Of a stretch of DNA of 64,000 nt, positions 53,665 through 64,000 are shown piece by piece. The DNA is taken from assembly GCA_019722365.1 (NCBI GenBank), contig JADFUC010000088.1:1-64000 (forward strand), written 5' to 3'. The translations under genes and the position numbers were made by a program. Position 1 is the first letter of the stretch. Every line of letters begins with the position of its first letter. The stretch is from Lithospermum erythrorhizon (taxonomy: Eukaryota; Streptophyta; Magnoliopsida; Boraginales; Boraginaceae). The notes under the pieces were generated by a model, which saw nothing but the letters and a program-made list of their open reading frames with translations, was not told the DNA's origin and did not search any database.

Positions 53665-56600
53665 ATGGGGAATTCTTTTGGGTGCTCTGCTTCTGGAGAG
53701 AGGCTTGTTTCTGCTGCAAGAGATGGTGATTTTGTTGAAGCCAAAATGCTTCTTGATTGCAATCCATATTTAGCTAAGTACTCAACTTTTGGAGGACTTA
53801 ATTCCCCTCTTCATTTTGCTGCTGCTAAAGGCCATAATGAGGTAACGCAATTTTCTTTTTATTGCAACGACTCGACTCTAGACCTCATAATATAATATCT
53901 CGTGATTATTAGACTAATTTGAGTTTATGAGTAGCCAAGAGTTCAAGACCTCGTTATGTAATATTTCGTCGCTACTAAACTAATATAATATCCGTGGCTA
54001 CTAGAATAATTTAGTGGTTTTATCTAGCCCCATTAGATGTTTTTTGTTTATCTTTTGTTTTGAATTAATTATGTCTAAATTTTTTTTTCTTGTGATGTGA
54101 AAAAAAAAATGAACTATTTCTTAGATTGTGGCCTTGTTACTTGAAAATGGAGCTGATGTTAATTCAAGAAACTACTGTGGGCAGGTAAAAGATCCCAACT
54201 TTAATATTTTTTCCCCTATTTTTTTGCTAAATATGATGGATTATTTGTTTTTCCTCAGTATGTGGAATATAATCATGATCCTGTATAATTTATTATCTAA
54301 TGGAAAGTCCCCTTTGTAAAAGATCTCAACTCTAATATTTTTTTCCCTGTATCTTTTGCTAAATATGATGGATTATTTTGTGTTATGTTTAGTATGTGGA
54401 ATATAATCATGATCCTAGATAGTTTGTTATATAATGGAAGGTCCACTTTGTAATTAGATCTTTCTTGGACAATTAAGGACATGATCAGGATGGATCTATG
54501 TTGAATGGAGATTTCACAATGTTTTTTTATTATTGTGGCAGACCTCATTGATGCAAGCGTGCCGGTATGGGCATTGGGAAGTTGTTCAAACACTTCTTCT
54601 TTTCAAATGCAATGTGAGTTTCCCTATAAGTGTTTTGCATATCGGTTATCTTAATGGTTTTAGCTTTCAGACCCCACTTAGTGGGATAAGGCTCGGTTTG
54701 GTTTGGTTTAATGGTTTTAGCTTTGATGTGAAGAAAATTCTTCATGTACTATATAAGCTGTGTCAAAATGGCATATCTGGAATGATGACCTTCTTTCATG
54801 GAATGTAATGTATATCAATTGCGCCTCTAGTTTTCATCGTTTAAGATTCTAATCGTTTCAGGTCACAAGAGCCGATTATCTTAGTGGGAGGACTGCCCTT
54901 CATTTTGCTGTAGTAAATGGTCACGCAAGATGTATTAGACTTTTGGTGGCTGATTTTGTTCCTAGTGGTCCTTTTGAAACTTTAAATGCTCAACCAAATG
55001 TAGATGGATGTGATGGTTCAAACATGAGAAAGAAGCGTGAGCAAAGGTAGGTTCTTTAGTTGTATTTGATCTACGAAGCTGCTTTCGGCATCTTATAGCC
55101 GAGAAGTAAAATTGGCATAATCTTCTAAAGTTTTGAAAAAGGAATGTGATATGCGGGTCATAGCCCGGCCATAAGTTAAGGACTTAAGGGTCAGTGAGAC
55201 AGCAAACATACAATGATGAAGTAAGTAATTGTGCATAACCAAGGAAGTGAATTTATTTTGCACCCTTCTACGTCTTCTATGTTAACTAATGAAAACATTC
55301 GTTCTTCTTACTCATCATGAACAACGTTTTGCTTTGGTTTCTTCATGCAAAGTGCATGTTTGGGGAAATGGGAATGGGAGATACCACATTTTTTTTAGTT
55401 TTAAAGATTTGTTGGAAGTCGATCTTGCAGCTTCCCATCCTTACAAAATATAAAGTTGTCGCAAAAGCTTTTTGGTCATGGTGTAGATAGTAGTAGTACA
55501 AGTACAGACTATATGTGCAAAGCTAGAAGCAATTAGAAGTTTTCTTTTTTTAATAATATTTTCCTCCTGTAGCGCTCTCTCAAAGTTTGTGAATAAGGCT
55601 GCCGATGGAGGAATCACTGCTCTGCATATGGCTGCATTGAATGGGTATTTTGATTGCGTACAATTGCTCCTCTACCTTCAGGCCAATGTTTCTTCTGCGA
55701 CATTTCACTATGGAACATCTATGGATTTGATAGGTACCATTCTCTTCAGACCTTAGACATGTTTTTGGTCGTAACTTGAGACTAATCCTCGTAATTAAAT
55801 AATTTTGAAACCATAAATGTAAAGGTGCTGGAAGCACTCCTTTGCACTATGCTGCCTGTGGCGGGAACTTGAAGTGTTGTCAGGTAATTTGTAATTCTCT
55901 CTGTTTGAGGCCTCTTCTGTTAAAGAAACCATGTTCATGATTTATATTTGAGTTTTAATGGTATGTTTAACATATCTTTAATTGTTTGGTCCTGCAGATC
56001 CTTCTTGCAAAAGGCGCTAGTCGGTTGGCATTAAACTGTAATGGGTAAGATATACACTCGAATCTTCCTCCTGCTCTAATGTGTGACTGGTGCAAGTTAC
56101 ATCCATCTATACTATATACATTTAATAGGAATTATTATTTTTCAGATGGGTCCCACTTGATGTTGCACGGATGTGGGGACGACATTGGCTTGAGCCTCTT
56201 CTTGCACCCAATTCTGATGCTATATTTCCAGCATTTCCACCTTCTCACTATCTAGCATTGCCTTTAATGAGCATACTTAATATAGCAAGGTAACTACTTA
56301 GATGCTTGCATAATTAGTTTAGTATTCTTTTTGCTTGTTATGTTTAGTTAGGTATTGAAAAACATCAAAAAATAGTTATGATGTCAGAATATTAGATACT
56401 TTTCTGTTATCTTGCAGAGAATATGGGTTGCAATCCTCCGTGACCCTCCCCGATGACGCAGATGCTTGCGCTGTTTGCCTTGAAAGAGCATGTACTGTGG
56501 CTGCTGAAGGTCTGCTACTATCTACTCCCTCCCCCACAACAAGATAGTCAAGTTTTGAATTTAATGGTTGACCTTTTAAATTTCTTTATATAAGAACTTA

Positions 56601-57188
56601 TTCATTTCGGTGCATGACTAGTGTCTGGTTTTTTCTGAAATGTCAGGTTGCCGGCATGAGTTGTGTGTGAGATGTGCACTTTACCTTTGCTCCACAAGTA
56701 ACATTCAGTCTGAATTATTGGATATACCCGGTTCCATTCCATGCCCTCTTTGTCGACATGGAATTGTCTCTTTTGTTAAGTTGCCTGGTTCTCCATCAAG
56801 GGAAATTAAATTACCTCTATCTATTAGCTTTTGCACACCTTGCATGCTTCATCCTCGTGAACAAGACCGATCAGCACCTGGTAGTTCACGTGAAAGCAGG
56901 AGAAATCGTGTAGCTTCTGTTTCTCCAGATCATTTCTGCCCCATCACTTGCAGCCCATTTCCCGCTGTTGCGATTCCTCTGTGCTCTTGCAGTGACGGAC
57001 AATGCCCTGCATTTGAATCGAGAACTAATGGTAATCAAGTAGAATCTTCCGATAGATCTGAACCCGCATTAGAAGACCACGACAAAATGGATGGAATGAG
57101 ACTACAGAAAACTACATGTTCGAACATCTTCTGGAGTAGAAGAAGCTGCAGCAGAGAGAACCAATGCAATGCTGAAATTAATGCTTGA
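53665..57188 (+). CDS. XBAT33: XBAT33-type ankyrin-repeat RING E3 ubiquitin ligase
   Basis: Ten exons join in frame to 512 codons, close to Arabidopsis XBAT33: 53665-53841, 54125-54184, 54542-54613, 54862-55046, 55573-55733, 55825-55883, 55998-56044, 56146-56289, 56418-56509 and 56647-57188. The N-terminus [10 protein letters not shown] has Gly2, Ser6 and Cys7, which allows myristoylation and palmitoylation (inferred). Ankyrin repeats span about 45-260, for example [60 protein letters not shown] and [22 protein letters not shown]3HC4 RING follows: Cys319, Cys322, Cys334, His336, Cys339, Cys342, Cys365 and Cys368. The tail is Ser/Pro-rich. XBAT proteins ubiquitinate targets bound by the ankyrin region; XBAT32, the best studied relative, controls ethylene synthesis enzymes and lateral roots. 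All splice sites are GT/AG and no lesion is seen. Confidence 0.93.
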
Positions 57189-57885
57189 ATATCAGTGGCG
57201 AAGACATTGAATCTCCGGTTGCTTTATTTGAACTTCTGGTATGTCAGCATTCTAGAATTAAGAGTTTTCTTGTACAGATGCTCCACAACCAGTTACGTTG
57301 TGATCGATTCTTGTTGATAGCTCATGGTTCCTTGTAAATTTCGTTTATCGAATTAAAGTGTGACACCCACATTTGATTTATTTTGGCCACAAAACTTATG
57401 GAAGAGAATACTATGCTACAATCATAACTGAGTTGTTTGCTCAGTGCTCACCAACTGAGTAGTTGATCTATATTCTATATGCTCAAAACCTTGCAAATTA
57501 CAGTAAGATGCTTGTGTGACAATCCAGCTAGCCACCCTACTAATTCTATGTGTATTGAAGAGCATCAAAACGAGTAGAAAATTTGTTCTTGTAAATCTAA
57601 TAATGGTTACTTTAATTTATTTAGTTGGTAAATTATATAGATTGAGCACTCTTTGTTACCTAGTCCGATGTTGGCGATCAGTGCTCAAATCACCATTAAT
57701 ACGGTACCATTATATAGTGCTGCTAAGAAATTTTACAAAATCAAGTGATAAAAATCCCTATTCAGCTTTAATACTACATATCATCAGTTACATTGATTAA
57801 TAAACAAAAGAAAAAAAAGAACAAGTGAAGAGCAACACTAAAACAATCTACATATACTACTCCACCCATGATGCCTGAGCCATTA
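57189..57885. other. Tail-to-tail spacer between XBAT33 and HSFB2b
   Basis: About 700 bp that must hold both 3' UTRs, since the two genes converge. No separate gene is supported. Confidence 0.45.
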
Positions 57886-59416
57886 TCAATCTTCGTCAAC
57901 GTTTCGATGATCCAATGGCTCCGGCTTGACATCACCACCGGGCTGTCGTAGCTGCAAGTCTTGATCATGCTTCATCGTTGATCCTTCGATCTCCCTAGCT
58001 CGTTTCATGCCAATAGCTACTCCGAACAACCTCGCGCTCATTTCGTCCGCACCCTCCAGCTTATCTTCTCCTACACATACGGCGGCACTTACATTCGCCT
58101 TATCCATACACATCTTATCCGGTAGCAAATCAAGCGGCTTCACTGCTTGAACGCCACTCTCAGCAGCTGATAAATTATTGCTTTGTCCATTAGAATTACT
58201 GGAGAAATTCGACATGAGAACGTAGATATTGTTGCAAAGAGATTTCATATGACTCAACTCTTTGTTGAGCTGAACATTCTCTTTTCTTAACCGCTCATTC
58301 TCACCAATCAGCTCCGAGTTAGTGCCACCACCAACACCTATTACAACCGCTTCTCTTACACCCGGAGACGAATTGCACGAGAGAACTTGCTCCTCCCCTG
58401 AGTCTGTAGGAGATACAGTCCGCGGTGTTGGAGTTGTCGGCATTACCACAGTAGCCACAGGAGTCGCCGGTGCTACCACAGTAGCCACAGGAGTTGCAGG
58501 CGAGATTGGTGCAGCTGTATGTACAACTGTGGGGGCTGCTGAACATATTTTCCGACGCTGGATATCGCATAACAACCGCTTGTCGCCTCTACGGAAGCAT
58601 TCATTTGAAAATTCCCATCGATCAGGTACTACTTTCCTAAATCCCTACAAATTAAGAAAGTAAAATTAATAAACAACAACAAACTTGTCCAATGCAGGCT
58701 TCCGCCTAAGCTAGAAAGGTGTCGGCTTGCTTAATAGATGTCTCAGTGACTCACGCCTAAACGCGAGAGACAGGGGGGGATTGATGATAGTGCAGCAGCC
58801 TTCACTGCTAATAACAAAGGGTTGTTTTACGAGATTAGCCCAAAGAGTAAAATGCAAAAACACATATCTACTACTTTACAATATGTTAGGTCGGTCGGAA
58901 CAACCTCACGATTATCGATAGGGTAAGATTCACGTATTTTCCGACCCTACTCATCTACCGCTTAGGGAATCTCTTCAACGTTAGGGCGTATTGATGTTGT
59001 CTATATCAAAAAGTAATAAAATATAAACTTGTTTTATCTCATAAGACAAGGAAACATAAAATAAATCAACATTAACATCAAATCTATCAACTCAAGCAAA
59101 TTAATCACCTAAATCTCAATCATAAAAGAAAATCAACATGAGATAATAGATTGCTTACATATGTATTTAGTTGACGAACAAAGCTAGAGAAATTATTGTG
59201 CTTAAAGTACTTAGGAAGCAAATCTCGGGCAAATTCAGTTGGATTCCACACAATAAAACTAGATCCATCTTCATTCCATGAGATTATCTCATCAATGGCT
59301 TCATCTTCAACAAGCTGATACGTTTTCGTCAGAAACGGCGTCGGAACAGATCTTACTGCTTCTCCGGCCACCGTTGTTTCTCCTCCGTTCCGATCCACCG
59401 CCACCGGAGGCGCCAT
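57886..59416 (-). CDS. HSFB2B: Class B heat-shock transcription factor (HSFB2b-like)
   Basis: Two reverse-strand exons, 59416-59159 and 58644-57886, give 338 codons. The DNA-binding domain (about 26-118) starts [14 protein letters not shown] and contains [34 protein letters not shown] and QLNTY; the intron falls at the position conserved in plant HSFs, then [21 protein letters not shown] short HR-A/B coiled coil (about 197-230, [20 protein letters not shown]) lacks the class A insertion. The C-terminus has the repressor tetrapeptide LFGV (292-295) followed by the basic KRAR (300-303), as in HSFB2b. No AHA activation motif is seen. Class B HSFs act in the nucleus as repressors or attenuators of the heat response. 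The ATG at 59416 is the first in frame; TTTTGTAG just upstream may be the acceptor of a leader intron. A small internal duplication lies in the linker. Confidence 0.93.
58445..58504 (-). repeat. 30-bp in-frame tandem duplication in the HSFB2b linker
   Basis: ACCACAGTAGCCACAGGAGT (plus strand) recurs with period 30 at 58445 and 58475. It encodes the doubled ATPVATVV words between the DNA-binding domain and the coiled coil. The frame is kept. Confidence 0.85.
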
Positions 59417-60822
59417 TTCATAGCTCACCTACAAAACCAATAAATAAAACCAACATCAATTAATTATTCAATAATAGTAGTGACGGAACTTAGAAAAGAT
59501 CGATAGGACTTTGAAAATTTTAGAGTTTATCGACAATTATAAATTATTTTATACGAGATATAGTAAATGTTCCAACCTCAATAATGGAAAAACTTTTATT
59601 TGAATAGGTTTAATGCATTTTCGCCTCAATATTCGTTCAAGATCCGAGCTATTAATTAAAAGCACATACGTTCAAAAATCAAAATAAGAACGGAATAAGA
59701 TCGTCTCAAGTTCTAATACATCCAATTCTATCAAGTTGCATGCAAAATTAATTAAATCAATATATTACAAAAATGTTACTTTCCCGTTCAACGAATGTGA
59801 TTAAGATCTGAATGGTTATGATAAAAAATAGTTATTCTAATAACTTTAATTATATCTATTCACATGCAAAAAAAAAAATTGGATATATTACAAAAATATG
59901 ACCTTTCATTAAAAGTTCAAGTGATAACGGGATAGAACTTGAAAGGAAGGTCCGAGGCAATAGAATTGAGCTGTCGGTGGATGAGAGTGGTTGTGGTGGT
60001 TGGTGGTGGTGGGGGGTGGGGGGGTGTTATGGTGATTCTAGAAGATTCCGTGGTGGAGTTTGGAAAGAGAATGTGAAAAGGGAATCTACCAGAAGGTACG
60101 GCTGCAATTATTATTACATGTTTGATGTAATGAATTTATGGAAAAGTGGCTTTTCGAGATGTTTCGGGTCAGATGTTTTTATACGTGGCGGTCAATGAGA
60201 GGTGCACTTGGATTATGTCAATCTTGTGATGGAGATTCTCTCAAAAATGGATTTCTGTTTGGTTGGTAGCAAAATGAGATGAATAATAGAAAAATGGATC
60301 GATATATCTTTAATTATCTCCAGTTTTATAGAAAACAAATAAATTTGATATATTATAAAATTATCGTCTTTCAAATAAAAAATTATGATTAGAACTTGAA
60401 AGAATTTGAAGGATAATAACTGAAGATGAGTTTATTAAGTGCTAATTGAGAATTGTGTAGTGTCGTTTTAATGGCAACCATGGAGGCCAATTGTGGAAAC
60501 TATTGAGGGGTGGGAGGGGTAGTCGTTGTAGCTGTTTCTTAGATCGTCTAAAAATTGTCTTAGAAAAGGGGATGGAGAGATAACTAGTAAGACATGTTTT
60601 TTAGTCCTTGCTATGTCTAAATTTTAATACATTACTCTGTCTCAAACTTCAATAATTCATTATGTTTTTTTCACCATTGTACAACTTACAACATCAAGAA
60701 GAAATAGAACGAAAGTTAGATTTCGCAATCGCCACAATTTAGCATCGCATCAATAAGGAAAATGACTACTTGATCTCCAATTCCAACTGCTCCAAGAATC
60801 AATTGGTTGATTCATGACGTTG
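59417..60822 (-). promoter_or_regulatory. HSFB2b upstream region and inhibitor-2 3' spacer
   Basis: From 59417 upward this is leader and promoter of the HSFB2b gene (reverse strand). A G-rich GGT repeat lies at 59988-60024 (+ strand). Farther up, near 60823, it meets the 3' end of the inhibitor-2 gene. A frame at 59977-60198 (+) is low-complexity Gly/Trp and unsupported. No TATA box is certain. Confidence 0.45.
60036..60048. promoter_or_regulatory. Perfect three-unit heat-shock element
   Basis: TTCTAGAAGATTC reads TTC-nn-GAA-nn-TTC, three contiguous alternating HSF-binding units with exact cores. It lies 620 bp upstream of the HSFB2b ATG. HSF genes are often heat-induced through such sites, so direct or auto-regulation is likely but not demonstrated. 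Confidence 0.7.
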
Positions 60823-62554
60823 TTAGGAAATATCGCGTTGGTCGTCCTCAGCCTCTGAATCTTTTACCCCAGCAGTTGTTGGTGATGAAGAACTAGGCTG
60901 GTGAACTATCTTCTCACCATTCTCATCCTCTTCAGACGCATCATCGGTCAAGGAGCCTTCTCGCTGGAGCTCTCTCAACCTCCTGAACTCATCATAATGA
61001 GCACGTCTAAGTTCTTTGAAGCTTCTGCTCCTCCCAGAACCTGAATCTGATTATATTGTGCCAAATTAAAAACATCAGAATCAATAATGCCTAATTAAAA
61101 TGATTGTGTAGGGAATTTCTCTTCTACTTCTTCATCTTTTATGGAGTATCATTTCTTCCCTTCTAATAATTTCTGTGTGTGTATTTCTTGTTGCAGCAGG
61201 GGAGGGGGTGGGGGTTTCGAGGGTGATTGTCCAACATTGAAGTAGCTTGGGATCTACCTCGAAATTAAAGTGAGGATAATACATCTACAAGTAAACAGAA
61301 AAATACCGTCATCATCATCTTGATCCATTACATCTCCTTCATCCTCAGACGATGTCCAACCAGTGTGGCGACCTTTCTTTTTGCTGGAAGAAGCCACGCC
61401 ATTCAAGGCAGAACAAATAGCTTCTGCATGCATAGCATCCACATCTCCATCATTAAAACCATCACGGAAAGGGGACGATGAACCTGAAGTCACAACTAGA
61501 TCAGCTAAAACTGGAAGATAGTTGGGAAAACATACAATAGAATATATAACCAAATCAGGAACAAGGAAAATCGAAAAAACAGGATATCACTATTATCTTT
61601 CTAAGCACAGAAACCCAACAAATGACTACATTGTACTCTCTCCATCACTATGACAACAGGACGAGAATAAATCACATGTATAACATGAGAAAATGACTTA
61701 AAAAGAAGGTAAGTGCACATTGAAGTGTTCAAACAATAGAATCCAATTATAGAAGTCAGATACATGTACCCTCATCATCATCATCGATCATTCGGTGATA
61801 TGGTGTCTTTGGTTCAGTTATCTTTTGTCTTATGGGCTTGTTCGCCTCAATTTCTTCCAGGTTGGCCTCATTCCATCTTACTTGACCCCTGAGAAGCATT
61901 AAAATACTCGTAATCCATATTCAGAAGATAATGAACAAAGAACAATCAGGGGAAAATGAATTCTGAAAAGCCAAGAAAATAATATAACTAGGAACTAAAT
62001 TTGTCGTAACCTCCAAAAGTGCTAATTTATATGTCAGATCAGTTGCTCAGATATTTTCTACTTTATATCATACATTATTGATCATTTTCAATTACTTTGA
62101 AATGTTCTTCTTCCTCTTTGACTCCCTATTCTAGTCACTATTGTCTTCTTAGGAACTACAAGCTACTTTGTTTATGCCATCTCATTCATCCAACAAAATA
62201 TAACTTCCTCCATCTACATGCCATCTTAAGTTTTAACTAGTCTACCAAGGTAGAAATTCTTACTTCCTAGTTATTATCAACTAACTCTAAGTGCATCCAT
62301 TCTCATTCCTCAATATTATCACTCCTCAAAGTCGCTTCCACCGTCGATATTCCTTTTAATCTCACTTAATTCACACACTTCGAAAGAAATGAAATTAATA
62401 ACAGAAAAAGATTAACAAAAACCGAGTGACATACAATGATAGGCATTGATGCTACTACACAATATGATGGATACAACTATCAGCATTCATGAGCCTCGCA
62501 TAAACAACCAACGGCGATTAGAATAAATGTATGTCCAAAAGAAAATTACTTCAT
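60823..62554 (-). CDS. Protein phosphatase 1 inhibitor-2
   Basis: Four reverse-strand exons, 62554-62550, 61888-61770, 61483-61307 and 61046-60823, give 174 codons; Arabidopsis inhibitor-2 is about 170. The first coding exon is only five bases (ATGAA), and the split Lys2 codon continues [10 protein letters not shown]. Recognisable parts are the PP1-docking start [10 protein letters not shown] (2-11), the conserved [10 protein letters not shown] with Thr30 matching the GSK3-type site of animal inhibitor-2, and an acidic middle [17 protein letters not shown]. The RRAHYDEF box (114-121) corresponds to the animal HYNE helix that enters the PP1 active site. The tail is acidic and Ser-rich. Inhibitor-2 binds PP1 catalytic subunits in nucleus and cytosol and tunes stress and ABA signalling. 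A leader exon ending upstream, with an acceptor TGATCAG at about 62611, is likely. No lesions are seen. Confidence 0.9.
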
Positions 62555-62611
62555 TTTACGCAATCTAATGCTCTTCGACTCCCCCGTGAACCAATGTCTG
62601 CCAGAAGCCTG

Positions 62612-63620
62612 ATCACAGAAAAAAGAGATGGTAATTAATAACCTTTGGATTATGCTTGGTTGAATATTTTTAGTACACCTCCAAACATCCTGCATAAAAG
62701 TGAGTAACTATTTGCTTTTTTTCATGCTATCCTTTATAACTACTTGCAAAAAATAACATATTTGCATCAAAACATATAAATGTTGCTAATCGAGCTAACA
62801 TTAAACTTAGTAAAATGAAATGTCTAAATAATTTAAGAAATGAGATTATTCATAAATACGCATTGAATTTTTTATAGTAGATCCAAAGTGCTTGTGATTG
62901 TTCCATAACTTTGGATTATGTTACACGTTATATGACACTCTCGGCAACACAAATACCTAATTCTATTAATAAATTACTAATATAAAAACTATAAACAACG
63001 ACGCTTGTCAGTGTGACATAAAGTGTAACATACGATCTGAGGCGAATCAGGCGGGGCCAAACAACTCGTTCTACAACCTATGCTGAAGATTAATGCTACA
63101 ATCTCTTTGAATGAATTCTCTTTGAATCGATTTCGAAAAATAAACCAACATATGAATAATTACAATAATAAAGATTGCAAAATAAAGCATAAACGCGATA
63201 GATCATATAGAGATTACAAATAAAGTTTATCGTATAAATAAATAAGATACAAAGAATATAAATATTTCAAACCTCTAATAAGAAAAAAATGCGGAGTTGT
63301 GTTACCTTTTGGTGGCCAAATTTAAAGTCTGCAAAGATATTTTGTGTACCTGTTATAGAATGAGAGGAAGTACCGTACCGACATGCACCACCAGCTAAAG
63401 TACGCTAGGACATTTGACCGGGCTCTTCATTTTTTTATTTCTATCTACCAAGTCAAATTTTATATGAACAAAGTAACATTGAACGGCTTGCTTAAGCTTG
63501 AGTCAGACAAGGCTCGATGCTTTACTCGATCTAGATTCAATCAAACCCCAAGAAAACCGACCACCTCAACATTTATTACCTCCATTTAAAAGAATTAATA
63601 TAATACTAATTTTTTTAAGC
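62612..63620. other. Upstream region of the inhibitor-2 gene
   Basis: AT-rich sequence that should contain the leader intron, leader and promoter of the inhibitor-2 gene on the reverse strand. The first exon is not located. A frame at 63383-63589 (+) is not supported by any domain. Confidence 0.35.
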
Positions 63621-64000
63621 GGCTCGGCTCATGTTAAACTCTCATTATAGTACCACATTATTTTAAAATCAACCGATCTTTTAGACCGATGCATACTGTC
63701 AATTCATCATCATATTAAATTCGGCTCAATAAAATAATAATAAGGTTCAACTTAAGCTCGACTCCACTAATCAAATAAGCTAAAATAATTTTTTTCGCAC
63801 TTATACTTGACACGTTTCATATTAAACTCTCTTCTTAAAATCAAACCTCGAAACTTTCAATTTTAGTTTCAATAGGAGCGGGTCCGCTCGTTTACAGGCC
63901 GCCTCGATTTTGCTCATGTTAAACTTTCCTAGTACACGACAATCGACATTGTCTTAAAATCATCAGATCTTTCAGACCGCCGCGCCATAACTGTCAAACC
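63621..64000. repeat. Partial tandem/direct repeat at window edge
   Basis: Two related stretches, about 63625-63705 and 63905-63998, share GCTCATGTTAAACT, TTTTAAAATCAACCGATC/CTTAAAATCATCAGATC, TTTAGACCG/TTCAGACCG and ACTGTCAA. A weaker third copy (CATATTAAACTCTC, CTTAAAATCAAACC) lies near 63818-63848. The second copy is cut by the window end, so the family cannot be named. Confidence 0.55.

Noticed and set aside
57886..58575. Taking the second HSFB2b exon as a separate gene
   Set aside because: It continues the DNA-binding domain across a conserved intron position and has no own ATG at its start.
59977..60198. Forward Gly/Trp-rich frame of 73 codons
   Set aside because: Arises from the GGT-rich tract in the HSFB2b promoter.
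1..64000. CRISPR arrays, operons, prophage, integrons or a novel bacterial-type defence system
   Set aside because: Spliceosomal introns, plant gene families and plant retrotransposons show this is plant nuclear DNA; no such structures are present.

Overview
This is eukaryotic nuclear DNA from a flowering plant, most likely a eudicot. Genes are split by GT-AG introns in AT-rich sequence, introns interrupt several 5' leaders, and the proteins belong to plant families (SEUSS-LIKE, XBAT33, class B heat-shock factor, nsLTP, GT14/BC10, DJC76). Ty1-copia, TRIM-like, SINE and MITE remnants fill the spaces. The scattered word ACTCCGTA and its complement suggested Caryophyllales to me; that is a weak inference. 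I found no operon, CRISPR array or phage.

Layout. 0-5.6 kb: a small membrane-protein gene, then a long AAT/ATT microsatellite interrupted by a Stowaway-like MITE. 5.6-11.0 kb: an alpha/beta-hydrolase gene broken by two frameshifts, and a decayed copy of a DnaJ/ferredoxin-type chaperone (DJC76); a second fragment of the latter lies inside the hydrolase intron. 11.1-17.3 kb: an old LTR element, empty sequence and a SINE-like repeat. 18.0-21.7 kb: an intact 11-exon GT14/BC10-type glycosyltransferase gene. 22-30.6 kb: decayed repeats, an unidentified reverse-strand gene tail and an orphan promoter with a first exon. 30.6-32.5 kb: a TraB-family pseudogene. 32.85-38.9 kb, reverse strand: an intact SEUSS-LIKE co-regulator gene. 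40.9-49.5 kb: two decayed copia elements and an RRM/zinc-knuckle fragment. 49.7-50.4 kb: an nsLTP gene and a tRNA-Val(AAC). 50.9-51.8 kb: a pogo/Emigrant-like MITE and a tRNA-like SINE head. 53.7-62.6 kb: three intact genes, XBAT33 E3 ligase (+), HSFB2b-like heat-shock factor (-) and protein phosphatase 1 inhibitor-2 (-).

How the genes relate. They are independent transcription units with no sign of one shared pathway. Several are regulators: SEUSS-LIKE (transcription), XBAT33 (ubiquitination), HSFB2b (heat-response repression) and inhibitor-2 (PP1 control). The clearest regulatory clue is a perfect three-unit heat-shock element about 620 bp upstream of the HSFB2b start codon. I see no convincing undescribed system. 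The most interesting points are the set of frame-broken genes beside intact ones, the duplicated DJC76 fragment, the internally deleted copia element with its target-site duplication, and small structural oddities in the SEUSS-LIKE gene.

Exon boundaries come from reading-frame continuity, GT/AG sites and remembered family conservation. No alignment or transcript evidence was available.
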